Shown here: piece by piece, positions 11,424-21,400 of the stretch | How positions within the stretch are numbered: position 1 is the stretch's first letter | Layout: the number at the start of each line of letters is the position of its first letter | NCBI GenBank assembly: GCA_963281155.1 | Contig: CAUJLY010000001.1 | Location: forward strand, 7,006,001-7,070,000 | Direction of reading: 5' to 3' | Length of the DNA: 64,000 nucleotides | From: Rhabditophanes sp. KR3021 | Taxonomy: Eukaryota > Nematoda > Chromadorea > Rhabditida > Alloionematidae | Notes under the pieces: generated by a model | Told to the model about the DNA's origin: nothing | Database searches by the model: none | The model's input: the letters and a program-made list of their open reading frames with translations, nothing else | Position numbers and translations under genes: made by a program

Positions 11424-12742
11424 TTATCTTCCTCCTGTAGCGTATCCTTGAGCTCCAGATGGGGCGCTAGCGTATTGGGAACCACCGCCACCTCCGTTTG
11501 AGGAAACGTAGTTTGATGAGGATTGGTAAGATTGGTGTTGTTGGACGGGGGCTTGGTAATGCTGTTGTGGAGCAGTTTGGTATGATGCTTGAGGGGCTTG
11601 GTATTGTTGTTGAGGAGCTTGGTATTGTTGAGGAGCTTGGTACTGTTGGACAGGTGCCTGGTATTGTTGTTGGGGAGCTTGGTATTGTTGAGGTGCTTGG
11701 TATTGTTGAGGTGCTTGGTATTGTTGTTGAGCTTGATATCCGTGTCCAGCACATGGATCACACACTGGAGGTGGTGGTGGAGGTGGTTGACATGCATTGC
11801 AGGCACCTCCGCCGCCTAGTATTCCCTTAAAAAATTCGTACCTGTTTAATAGTGTTAAATGTTGTCTATTTATGTTTTGAAAAGGAAAGGAGTTTGTTAT
11901 GAACGTGATTAGACAGAAAGAAGATAAAGCAAAGGGAGATATCATTTACCCTCTTGCATGCCCTTATTGCAACGTGGTTGCTACGCATCTAAGTATTGAC
12001 TTAAAAGAACATGCAGAGAAACTAGGTTGGCCGCTGCTAAATTGAAGGATGAGTTAACTAGGAAAGAAGGACTTCATTGGTAAAAGATTCTGGGAAGAAG
12101 CATTGAGTTTAATTAATCAAATAAGTTATTCCTTTTTATGGTGGTGTCCGGCAACGTTAAAGCTAGACTTCGAGAACATATTTCAGACACCAAGCTTCAC
12201 TTCAGAAGATGCATGCCATTGAACGACAAAGAAACACGTATGATGGAGACTTTAGGCAATAAAAGACAACTTATTGCGATGAACTGACTAGCAATGAAGC
12301 TCTTGCGTTGGAATACGCAATCACAATGGATCTGCAAGATGTTTTAAGCAACATTGGTGCCTCCGGTCAATCCAACGATGTTATGTACAAGAAGCATCCA
12401 GAAACTGTCAAGAGGATCTCCGAGATGACCGTTGGCCAAATCTACTTCCCTTTAAAAGATACTTCATCTTAATAATATTGTGCTAATTTAATACTTTTTG
12501 TCTCCCTTTTAATAAACGTCTTGATGAGCTGTTATATTGCACACATTTTTGATTGTTATTCACTTACCTAAAATTTAAAGCAAGATTAGCAAAAATAAAT
12601 TAAATGAATGTCGGCGTATCTCTCCGACGGGAGTGTCTGCACATTACAACTAATTTTGTTCAAAACTCACCAAATTTCCGAAGAAAAAGGCACTTGTTGA
12701 TCCAATCAAGGCAAAAGCAATAGCAGTAGAGAAGAATTGCAT
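11424..12742 (-). CDS. secreted Gln/Pro-rich repeat protein (cuticle/pqn-like)
   Basis: Two exons (12671-12742 and 11424-11825) separated by an 845-nt intron; 157 residues. Exon 1 alone encodes the signal peptide (MQFFSTAIAFALIGSTSAFF) and ends at a GTGAGT donor in phase 0. Exon 2 starts GILGGGG, followed by a Cys/Pro motif (ACNACQPPPPPPPVCDPC), about ten QYQAPQ-type repeats and a Gly/Ser-rich tail. This is the layout of nematode prion-like (pqn/abu) and cuticle or pharyngeal-lining proteins: extracellular, low complexity, possibly disulfide- or tyrosine-crosslinked. The frame and signal peptide make the two-exon model strong although the acceptor (TTTTTTAAG) is not the usual CAG. The intron contains a broken gene on the other strand. 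Confidence 0.8.
11941..12473 (+). pseudogene. broken gene of an unrecognised dispersed family, copy 1 (inside intron)
   Basis: This lies on the + strand inside the intron of the secreted Q/P-rich gene. Coding-like segments occur in different frames separated by stops and shifts. One segment starts ACPYCNVVATHLSIDLKEH near 11950. Another runs about 12162-12287 and ends in TGA (…RMMETLGNKRQLIAMN). A third, after a frame shift, ends at TAA 12470 and contains ASGQSNDVMYKKHPETVKRI. The last segment is clearly related to one at 24695-24800 on the - strand inside a receptor guanylyl cyclase intron. AATAAA follows at about 12510. The function of the parental family is unknown to me. Confidence 0.5.
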
Positions 12743-13988
12743 GTTTAGTTTTGTCGGTTTAACAAAATGTGCCTTGGCTTAACTTTTACCCGTCTTAAAT
12801 AGTCTACACCTTGCCTTAAGTTGATGGGGAAACCAGTTAAAAGGAGTTGCAGATACTGATCCGTTTTGTTGTTTAAAAAAGCAAAATATTTGTACATAAA
12901 AAATAATAAATTTTGTCCAAGGTTGAATCAAAGGAAGGAGCGATGAAAGCCGGGTTACTTTCACGAAAAGCTCAACATTGTTACAAAAAAAGAAGTTACT
13001 GGCAAGTGTTGTTTTAATTTGTTCGAGAAGGACTATCAATCAACTATCTCAACTTATCTGTGGCGTCATCATTAATCAAAAAAGTACTTTAGCGAATAAA
13101 TATTTTTACAAAAAAATGTAAATTTTTTGGGTTGCAAAAAATAGATAACTCGTATTCATCATGTAATCTTACAAGAAAATGTTGGCTGAACAAGAGGGTG
13201 TTTCAATGAAAGTAGCCGGAAATTTTTTTATACCTTTACGTAAGAAGTTATTGGAATATTTGATAGTGATGTAATAAATTAATAGAATGAAATTATTAGG
13301 TTTTCAGCAAAGAGAGATATTGTAAAAATTATGAGTAATGCGATACGTATGTACTTTATTAAATATTTTAAAATTATACGATTAGAAGGGTGTTTTTATG
13401 AATGCAAAGTATGCAAAACTATTAGATTACTGCCTGTACTTAATATATGCATATATAATGGCTACGTGGTTGAATTGTACAGATGCCGCATCATCGTACA
13501 AAAATGGAGTTATTTAATAGATGCACGTTATTATGTATACGATATTTTTCCCTAATTTAGTAAGCCCAATTAAGTTGGCTTTGTTGATAATTCATTTTGC
13601 TCTTAGTTAAAGTTTGGATAAATGCTTTTTCAAATGGTTTGTTGTAAAATTAATATATTGGATAAAGTATTCAGAATCTAGAGTTCTTCAATTAAATGTG
13701 TATTTTAAAAGCATACGCATTATAAACACATATTTAGGCATCTTGATATAACCCGCGGTACCAATACTTTGAACAATCAAAAATCATCGAAGTTTAACTA
13801 TTGCACCTGTACTTTAAAAATAAATAGAGACCTTGATATTTAAAATACTTATCGTAAATACAAACAACTTATATCAGATATCTATGTAGTAAAACTTGAC
13901 GACAATTTTTTGTTATTGAAAACAAAAGGAATCATCGACAATAACAAGAGAAATTAAGTAAATATTTTTGTAGCAAAGAAAGTATTTA
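12743..13988. other. intergenic, no gene supported
   Basis: Roughly 1.2 kb of AT-rich sequence between the Q/P-rich gene and the ShKT gene. Short open frames (12779-13039 -, 13331-13555 +) show no domain, signal peptide or splice continuity, and I treat them as chance. Confidence 0.4.
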
Positions 13989-14033
13989 ATGAAGGTCATT
14001 CTTGAGTTTGAAACATCAATCATTGGTTCAAAT

Positions 14034-14267
14034 ATGCTTTTTAACACTATTGTACTCTTCTCAATTGCCGTAATCATTTTGGCCCAAGATTTAATTTTAC
14101 CATGCGATGAAGGTAAATGTTTCGAAGGAAAATGTGAAATGGTCCCAAAGATCGAATGCAAAGATATAGCCACAAATTGCGGTGAACTTAAAAAAGTTTG
14201 CAAAATAGATAGTTACAAAGCTAAACTCAGTATTGTCTGTAAGAAGACATGTGGTGTTTGTAAATAA
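14034..14267 (+). CDS. small secreted ShKT-domain protein
   Basis: A 77-residue protein from the ATG at 14034 begins with a clean signal peptide (MLFNTIVLFSIAVIILAQ). A longer version from the ATG at 13989 is possible but would bury the signal sequence. The C-terminal about 37 residues form a ShKT domain with six cysteines and the family signature: ECKDIATNC at its start and CKKTCGVCK at its end. A short Cys pair (CDEGKCFEGKC) precedes it. ShKT domains are abundant in nematode secreted proteins, often as accessory domains of enzymes or as small secreted effectors. Here the domain stands alone; no enzymatic domain is present. Target unknown. Confidence 0.78.
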   Translation: MLFNTIVLFSIAVIILAQDLILPCDEGKCFEGKCEMVPKIECKDIATNCGELKKVCKIDSYKAKLSIVCKKTCGVCK

Positions 14268-14461
14268 TTTAATTTGTTTTGGTTTTGATAAACTTGTATT
14301 CAAATATTTTAAATTATCATAGGATTTAATTCATTAAATACCTTAAGACAAGATTGGAGTGTAAAGTGCCGGTTAAATTCAATTACAAACTTTTATATAC
14401 AATCAAAATTATTTTTTAATTAATAGTCATTTAAAAGTAAAACTACACGATATTCAAGCAA

Positions 14462-15428
14462 TTATAAAAGTTGTTGAATACCAGCATCTTGAGACGTCAT
14501 AACAATATTATGTCTTAAATGAGATCTCTTTAAAGCAGAATCAGTTTCAAAAAGAAATCTTAAGTCTTTCATAGTAATTCTCTTCTTCCTTGGTCTATGC
14601 GTCTAAGGAAAGGTAATTATTACTAAGTTAAATTGAACTTACAGCAACAGTTCTATACCCAGATTCTTGATTACGATCAAAAGGATTATCACTACCCCAT
14701 GATCTCTTTCTCGTTTTAGTGGTCGTAAGTGCCGCCATAGCCGTTGCATTAGTACTGTTGAATAAGCTAAAACTCTTCTCATTTTGAATGATTTCCCTGG
14801 CTTTTACATGATCAGGATCTGCAGCTGGTTTATACTTCCTAGCCTTCAGCAAAGACTGTCGTTGTCTCAATAACATATTTTCATGTTGCTTCTTATCTAT
14901 TTCTTCCAAAAAATGAATCTGTTTCTTGCAATTCCCCGCCTCAACATAAAAAGGATTCAATTTAGAATTCTCCAGTCTGTGTTCAGCAGCAATCGACAAT
15001 TGCCTTAGTAAATGTATCATCTTTGATTCAACCGCTTTCGTAATGTTGTAAACGACTTTCCCATACACAGCCCCTTCTCCTGGAAGCTTGGCCGCAATTC
15101 GAGAAGCAATTGCATTTGAATTGAGAAGAGAAGAGAACTTCTTGAACATACATAATCTAGGAGGTGGTTTTAGTTCCTTCACTTTCTGGCGGAGCACGTT
15201 GCTGTTCTGAGGAACGTTATTTTGAGATACGTTGCATTGAGACATCTTGTACTGAGGTACGTTGTATTGAGGCAGACTGTTTCGAGGTATGACATTATGA
15301 GGCATGATTCTCCGAGGCAGATTCTTTTGAGACATGATACTTTGAGATATATCGTTTTGAGGCATGCTGCTTTGTTGCAAGATGCTTTGAAGAAAGTTGT
15401 TTTGAGGGATGTCGTACTGAGGTATCAT
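14462..15428 (-). CDS. taf-4: TAF4, TFIID subunit, C-terminal region with pentapeptide-repeat N-terminus
   Basis: Two exons (14643-15428, 14462-14602) across a 40-nt intron; 308 residues from the ATG at 15428. The middle (about residues 90-145) matches the histone-fold part of TAF4, which pairs with TAF12. The helix KKQIHFLEEIDKKQHENMLLRQRQ, the ATAMAAL…KKRK-type linker and the C-terminal RITMKDLRFLFETDSALKRS are the TAF4 C-terminal signature (family: R-I-T-x-x-D-L-x-F-x-L-E). It acts in the nucleus in TFIID. The first about 75 residues are 15 pentapeptides of consensus (hydrophobic)-P-Q-x-x. No TAFH/NHR1 domain is present. An upstream exon cannot be excluded, but none was found. Confidence 0.8.
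15201..15425. repeat. 15-bp tandem repeat coding for (IVLM)PQxx pentapeptides
   Basis: About fifteen diverged units of 15 bp, seen on the + strand as TGAGGYAYGNTNYTT. On the - strand they encode the N-terminus of the TAF4 protein as consecutive pentapeptides such as IPQYD IPQNN and VPQYK MSQCN VSQNN VPQNS. Every unit keeps the reading frame. Confidence 0.85.
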
Positions 15429-16113
15429 CTTTGAGCAATATGATGGCTAAAAATGTCGACGTGTAATATTGCTTTGAAACAAACATTGAGGACAACATCT
15501 CTCGCAACGAACCCTTGAATCAGTGAGTTGTTTAGAAATAATTTATGGAGACTCTATTCACAAACCTCGGCTTGCATTGGAATGCTCTAGAGGGTTGTTT
15601 GATGATCTCGGTCACTATATAAAGAAGGCTCACCTGTATTTGAACCTTGATGTTATTTATAACACACCACTCATTTGTATTTCCCAACTAATCGCCTTGG
15701 AATTGTTGGGTAAGTTTATCTAGCTCCTTGTATATTTACAATTTAATAAAGTTCTACTTATCAACTGCTTGTGTCTATTCATTGTGCACAAATTGTCTTG
15801 TGTAGACCCCAAGCTTAAATTTGCTAATCTTGTTGTCCCTTTCGGAGACTGCAATCATACAATTTACTTAGTCTATAATTGGCATTTGGAAATGGGGATG
15901 CCATTAGAAAGTTAAGCACATTTAACTCGAACAAACTATGCCCTGATTTATTAAATACATTTCATACCAATGCAGGTCTCGAGAAGATTTGTTGGAGGAG
16001 TGTTTTGAGTTTTTGAATTTGATTTTAAATAATTTTTGTAATCTTTGATTAAATTTCTAATTTGGGGGAAGCAATAAAAATATATCATACTTAGAGCTTT
16101 CAATAAATTAAGT
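15429..16113. other. divergent intergenic region between TAF4 and NVL genes
   Basis: About 685 bp between the two start codons. A 66-codon open frame at 15523-15723 has no recognisable feature. CTTAG at about 16091 just before the NVL start could be a trans-splice or 5' UTR acceptor. Confidence 0.35.
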
Positions 16114-18214
16114 ATGAATGGTTTATTGAAATCTACTTATTCGAAGAACACCCCTGCTACTACGCCGAAGCCAGAAAATGATGAGGTTCAAATAATTAAG
16201 GAGATCACTGGGACGGGAAAGATTTTTGATGCAATAATAATCGATGAAGAAACTAAGCCCAATTCCGGTCAGAAGAGAACCACTGCTTCAACTCCAGGCA
16301 AGGACACGCCTGCGAAGAAAAAGAAGTCTAGTGGTGGAAATGACGACACGGATACCATGATTGTAGCTGAGTTAGAAAAAAGACACGGCCGAGGAGGATC
16401 AAGTCTAAATGGCACCTATGAAATTTGTCAAGCTATCAAGTCTTTCGATCATATGGGTGGAATCGAAAAGCAAAAATTAGTAGGTCACTAGTTCTATTTA
16501 CTTTATTACATCTCAATTTCAGGAAGCATTAGAGATGTGTCTTCATTTGCGACATGGCACTTTTTTCGAAGAACAGGGCATTATTCCTTCAAATGGAATT
16601 CTCCTGCATGGTCCTCGGGGAACAGGGAAAACGATGTTTGCTGAAGCAGTAGCAAACATTCTTAACATTCCGATAGTGAAAGTTAGTTGTACTAAATTGA
16701 TTTCGAGTATGACAGGAGGGTCGGAAAACAATTTGAGGGAGGCTTTCGGTGCTGCTCAGTCTTTGGAAGCGTGTGTTTTGCTGCTAGATCAAATCGACAT
16801 CATTGCGTCCAATGCTAATAAGGACAAGCCTGGGAACATAGGAAGGCTTGCTTCACAGTTAATGTCTTCTTTGGATCTGTTGGGCAAAAGTCAGTTCGGT
16901 CAAGGATGTAAAGAAGACTCAAAGCTTCGTGGTGTAATAGTAATCGGGACAACGCATAGGATAGAAGACATCGATGAAGGTCTCAGGAGAGCCGGTCGTT
17001 TCGACAAGGAATTGCTAATCAACTTTCCAAATGATGCGGCAAGGGAAGAAATTCTAAAGAACTTGGCTAGAAGTGTCAATATGGAGAATAAGGAAGCAGT
17101 TCTTGGAATTGTAGCTAAGGAAACTCCTGGGTATGTTGGGGCAGACTTGGAGTCTTTGGTTCGGCTCGCTTGTATGGTTGTCTTCAAAAGGATATTCCAG
17201 TCTAAAGAAGATCGAACGACACTGGACAATGAAGTCAAGAATGTATTAAACATGCTCGGAACTAGCTTAACAGAGGACCAAAAAAAGCTATTCATTGTGA
17301 CGAAAGAAGATTTTGATACTGCCAGATCTCAAATCAAACCAAGCTCGATTCGTGAAGGATTTGCAACAGTACCTAAAGTTACGTGGGACGATATTGGGGC
17401 TTTGAGTAAAGTTAGGGCCGAAATTAATTGGTCTATCACTTACCCAATTAATCAGCCTGAAATCTTCAGACAATTCAAGATGGACGCAAAAGCAACAGGA
17501 GTTCTTTTGTGGGGTCCCCCTGGGTGTGGCAAAACATTGGTCGCAAAAGCCGTAGCTAATCAATCGCGACTAAATTTTATCTCTGTAAATGGCCCGGAAT
17601 TGTTGAATATGTATGTTGGTGAAACTGAGCGCGCTGTCAGACTTGTGTTTCAAAGGGCTAGAAACAGTGCACCGTGTGTCATTTTCTTTGACGAAATTGA
17701 TGCTATAGCTTCTACAAGATCGAACACCTCGAATTCCAGCGATGCTCGTGTTGTAAACCAACTGCTGACTGAAATGGATGGAGTTGAAGGTAGAGAGGGT
17801 GTGTATTTGGTAGCTGCTACGAATAGAGTAGACAAGATCGATCCTGCTATCTTAAGACCTGGACGATTGGAGCGTAAGGTATATGTTGGCATTCCGGAAT
17901 TGGAGGAAAAGATTGACATTCTCCTTAAAATGTCAAAAAATGGTACAGAACCTCAAATCAAAGATAAGGATCAAACCCTAAGAAAGATCTGTGAAATGAA
18001 GAAAGTTGAAAACTTCAGTGGTGCCGATTTATCTGCTTTGTTGACTCAATCATCGAAGATTGCCATCAAGGAGATCATGGAAGGAAAGATGACGGAATGT
18101 TACCTATCCGAAAGACACTTCCTCGAAGCCTTGCAGCATATGCGAGCTTCCGTGACTGACAAGCAGATGAAACTTTACTTTAACCAGAATATCATTCACG
18201 GTGAGAGTGAATAG
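16114..18214 (+). CDS. mac-1: NVL / Rix7-type double AAA ATPase (ribosome biogenesis)
   Basis: Two exons (16114-16479, 16523-18214) with a 43-nt intron; the GTAGGT donor gives FDHMGGIEKQKL-EALEMCLH in frame. 685 residues. A basic, Thr/Lys-rich N-terminus with a KKKKS-type nuclear signal is followed by D1 (Walker A GPRGTGKT) and D2 (Walker A GPPGCGKT; Walker B CVIFFDEIDAI; arginine fingers in LRPGRLERK). NVL/Rix7 removes assembly factors from pre-60S particles in the nucleolus. In D1 the Walker B reads LLLDQIDII, so the catalytic Glu is Gln. The sensor-1 segment reads GTTHR where the family has ATNR. D2 has intact motifs. The alternative of a CDC48/SPATA5-like protein is less likely given the N-terminus and length. 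Confidence 0.88.
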
Positions 18215-18333
18215 AAGAATGTTGCTTGGGAATAACATTGAGGAAATTACAAAAATTGTCCCTCTTTAATTAGATCGTTAAGATGTTGAATTTTTTATTA
18301 TTAAATTTAATAAATTTGTTGTATATTTTTTGC

Positions 18334-19810
18334 CTAATTCTTTCTTTGGTTAAAACCTATCAAATATCCTGCGCTATTAAAAGCGCCAGCCACATTTTTA
18401 CAAATAACATAGGAAATATAATTTCCATCATTTTCAAAATTGTGAAGACCATGACTTTTGATTATTACTTTGAATTGAATGTAAGTAGAGCCAAAGAAGT
18501 TCAAAGGTGTTCTGTCATATTTGAAAGCGTTCAAGCCACGGTTATCCAATTTAATTAAATCCGGATCGCTTCCATCTTCATCTGTATAAAACTCGAGGTA
18601 GCAATGCTTGCCAATTGTAAAGAATTGACTTTTCCCTGACAACCACTCTTTTACACTTGGGACATAATGAGCCACATGTCCAAAAGCCGTGATACCGTCT
18701 TCGTCCATTATCGAGCCAAATCTATAGGCAACTTTTTGCCCATTATAAGATGAAAATGCTATTGCATCTTTATTTTGGAGTGAAATTATAGTTGAATCTC
18801 CCACATTAAGTGTCTTCTCAACGCCGTCAACATTGTTAACATCGTCATAAATGGTTATGGTTGAAACGTCATCGCAATTAGAATTGAAATTAGACGGTGA
18901 CAGATAAAGTCTAGTGGTAAAGTCACTTGTTATCAACCTTTGATCTGGTGGTGTTAGGAGCGTGTCACACATTTGCGATGAACTTGATATAGGCATGAAA
19001 CTTATGTAGTCATTGAAACAAGATGATCCACAATATGGTACTGAAGCACTTGTAGAAGAGTAAGGAGCACTAAGTGAAATCATTACTGGGATATCAGAGG
19101 ATATTGTTACAGTTGTGTTTGTATTCATGTCTGGAGATGTAAAGAAACTGAAGTAGTGTTGCTTCTGGCCGAAAGTTACTTCATATTGTTGTGTCGTATT
19201 CGAAAATAATATGCCGTCATAATAAACTATCACATTCAAATTAATGAAGCCGGTCTGTGATACTGGCAGGATAGAAATCGAGCCTTTTGAAAATGAGTCC
19301 GATGTCGGCAGGGATACGTGATACAAACTTCCAGCATTCTTTGTAGATGGAATTAAAAAGATATCCCCGTACGATTCTATCGGGTCATTGTACCTTCCAA
19401 GTAACTTAACTTCCTCTGTACATGATGCAAATATTCTAAAATCTCTGGGATTGTAATCGAAGGTCTTATTCACATAATAAGTAGATAGGAAGACGTCGTC
19501 AATATTCAAAGTAAACTAAATGAATTTTTATCTATTTTTTTGACTTAATTACCTCATTTAATTTGTTGAATACAGCCATTTCTTCAATCTCAACGACTCT
19601 ATTATCTGAACGTTGGGCATATTTAAACGTACAAGCTGAATTGTTATAAGAGGGAATTACAATAACAGTTGTGGTTGCTGCCGTTGCTGTAGTATATTTA
19701 TAAATACTATTAAACGAAAATACGAACTCCTTTCCATCAGAATCTGCTCCGTCGATGACATTATGGAAAATTAGAAAAATAAATAAAGCCAAACAACTTT
19801 TTGCTATCAT
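18334..19810 (-). CDS. secreted IgGFc-binding-protein-like domain protein
   Basis: Two exons (19553-19810, 18334-19515) with a 37-nt intron in phase 0; 479 residues. A signal peptide (MIAKSCLALFIFLIFHNVIDG) is followed by GKEFVFSFNSIYKY and many Thr/Ser-rich beta-strand-like repeats (TVTISSDIPVMISLSAPYSS, TIVSL-type), with several Cys. This start motif and strand pattern resemble the IgGFc-binding N-terminal domain found in FCGBP and in numerous nematode secreted proteins. No TIL/VWD domain and no membrane anchor follows, so it would be an extracellular or mucus-type protein. The 3' end converges on NVL, 120 bp apart. Its promoter and first exon are duplicated 1.4 kb away (21020-21400). Confidence 0.65.
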
Positions 19811-20105
19811 ATCAATGAATACCCATTCACCTAAAAAGTGACTGGTTGTACACTAACCAAATGACAAATTAATACCAGCTAATTATTCATCTAAGTGTAC
19901 TATATTATGTTCCCTTGATACTGCTTACCTTTAAAGACCCATGCATAGAAACAATAAAAAATAAATGTTGACGTCAATCTCTGATGACTAGGGTTGGCAT
20001 TTTAAAAAAAATTAAAAGTGGGCCAATTATATCCTTTTAATAAGTGGATGTAAAAGTTAATAATCTTTTTTACAAGCCTTAAGACCTGTCTCAAAAGGAT
20101 CCCCA
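19811..20105. promoter_or_regulatory. upstream region duplicated at 21200-21400
   Basis: Sequence upstream of the IgGFc-like gene has a related second copy upstream of the decayed exon at 21020-21195. The shared blocks are AAGTGTACTATATTATGTT versus AAGTATACTATATTATGTT and GTTGACGTCAATCT versus GTTGACGTCAGTCT, the latter containing the CRE-like palindrome TGACGTCA. Retention in both copies marks this as likely promoter sequence, although the duplication may simply be recent. Confidence 0.45.
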
Positions 20106-20289
20106 TAATCAACACAATAAAATATTGTGGATTCGCAGGGTCAAGATTGACGCAAACAAAAGATAAGCAAGGAGTTTATTAGAAGCTGAAGATGTCAGAT
20201 GACAAGTAGCATAAGAGAGTGATGATACATACAAAGAAGACCTTATATTAGGAATAACTTTAAATAATAGATAAGATATAATTAATTCT

Positions 20290-21009
20290 TTATGAGTAAA
20301 CGTATTGATCCTCAGGAACAGCTTCTTCCATTTCCTCAGCAACTACTTTAGCAGGTTGGTAGTTATCAAATCGATATCCACTATTTCCTTTTCCAAGACT
20401 TTCCTCCATATGCGAGTATGCAAAACTTGGCATGCCAACATAACAAGACTGTTTAGCAGAAATGTCGAACTTCTTACCTGCTAAAACAGGTTCTTCTGGG
20501 TCATAGGACATATCAGCTGTTGACTCTTGATCTTCTCAATCCTCAGACAAACCAACGGCATGCAACTTTTCTCTTATGGCTTTTTGGAATTGAGCTAGGA
20601 TCTTTTCCTTGTACTCGTCGCTGCATTCTTTCCCTAGTTCGAGGGCGAATTTGTCTTCCATTTCGGCGTTAGGAACGCTTTCGTGGTAGTAGGATTGGAT
20701 CTTTTTGCGGAAGAAGGTTGGTTGGAGAGTGTTTTGGTCGAGGAGATAGGTTGAGAAGACGGGCTTGTGAGAAACGGATTGATCGTCTTTGGTGGGAGCA
20801 TTCATGACTTCTTCAGGAAATTTGACTCCTTTCTTGGCGGATTTTGAAGGGAGCGTTGGAGTAGATAAAGAAACTTTACTCAATGAAGATTGGGCTGTAG
20901 CAGTTCCTACAATGTCTTGAGGCACTGGAACTATAAAGACTTGAGTTGCAGCAGCAACAGGTAGAGGATAGTAGCATGATTCGACAACGCGAACGTTGTT
21001 AGACTTGTC
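20290..21009 (-). CDS. unrecognised acidic protein with in-frame TGA or 36-nt intron
   Basis: An open frame enters from an apparent acceptor (TTCTATTAG) at 21010 and runs through VVESCYYPLPVAAATQ, a Ser/Thr-rich stretch and KFPEEVMNAPTKDDQ to a TGA at 20536-20538. The same frame then continues 81 codons to TAA at 20290 (MSYDPEEPVLAGKKF…EDQYVYS). A GT-AG segment of 36 nt (20518-20553, GTTTGT…CAACAG) surrounds the TGA and its removal keeps frame, so splicing could join the halves; readthrough or a nonsense mutation are alternatives. No ATG lies in the upstream part, so a further 5' exon is missing. The protein is hydrophilic with a Glu/Lys-rich helix near the TGA. Function unknown. Confidence 0.45.
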
Positions 21010-21019
21010 CTAATAGAAA

Positions 21020-21400
21020 GTGTTCATGTTATAAGAGGGAATTCCAATAACTGTTGTGATGCCATTGTCGCATCGGTATACTTATAAATACTATTAAGTG
21101 AAAATATGAATTCTTTCCATCAGAATCTGCACTAATAACAAAATTAAGAGCAATCAGTAAAACCAATAAAACAAAAAGTACTTTCCAATCATTTCAATGA
21201 TTTCACATACTCCAAAAATTGACTGTTCTATAGTCTCACCAAATGGCAAATTAATACGAGATAATTATTTATTTAAGTATACTATATTATGTTGCCTTGG
21301 TACTTACTTTTACAGAGAACAGTGAAAACAATAATAAATAAGCATGTGCATTTGTTGACGTCAGTCTCATAACATGCTTGCATCACTTTAAATTTAATCA
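21020..21400 (-). pseudogene. decayed duplicate of IgGFc-like first exon and promoter
   Basis: On the - strand, GCAGATTCTGATGGAAAG and the following Phe/Ser/Leu codons of the IgGFc-like exon 1 are repeated here, as are the signal-peptide ATG (ATGATTGGAAAG versus ATGATAGCAAAA) and the promoter block. Frameshifts and a TGA in the signal-peptide region destroy the frame, and no second exon follows. It lies directly upstream of the unrecognised gene ending at 20290, which could use the copied promoter. Confidence 0.65.

Noticed and set aside
11420..11830. Long open frames in other frames and on the other strand of the Q/P-rich repeat
   Set aside because: They are by-products of the low-complexity QYQAPQ repeat; only the - frame has a signal peptide and correct splice joining.
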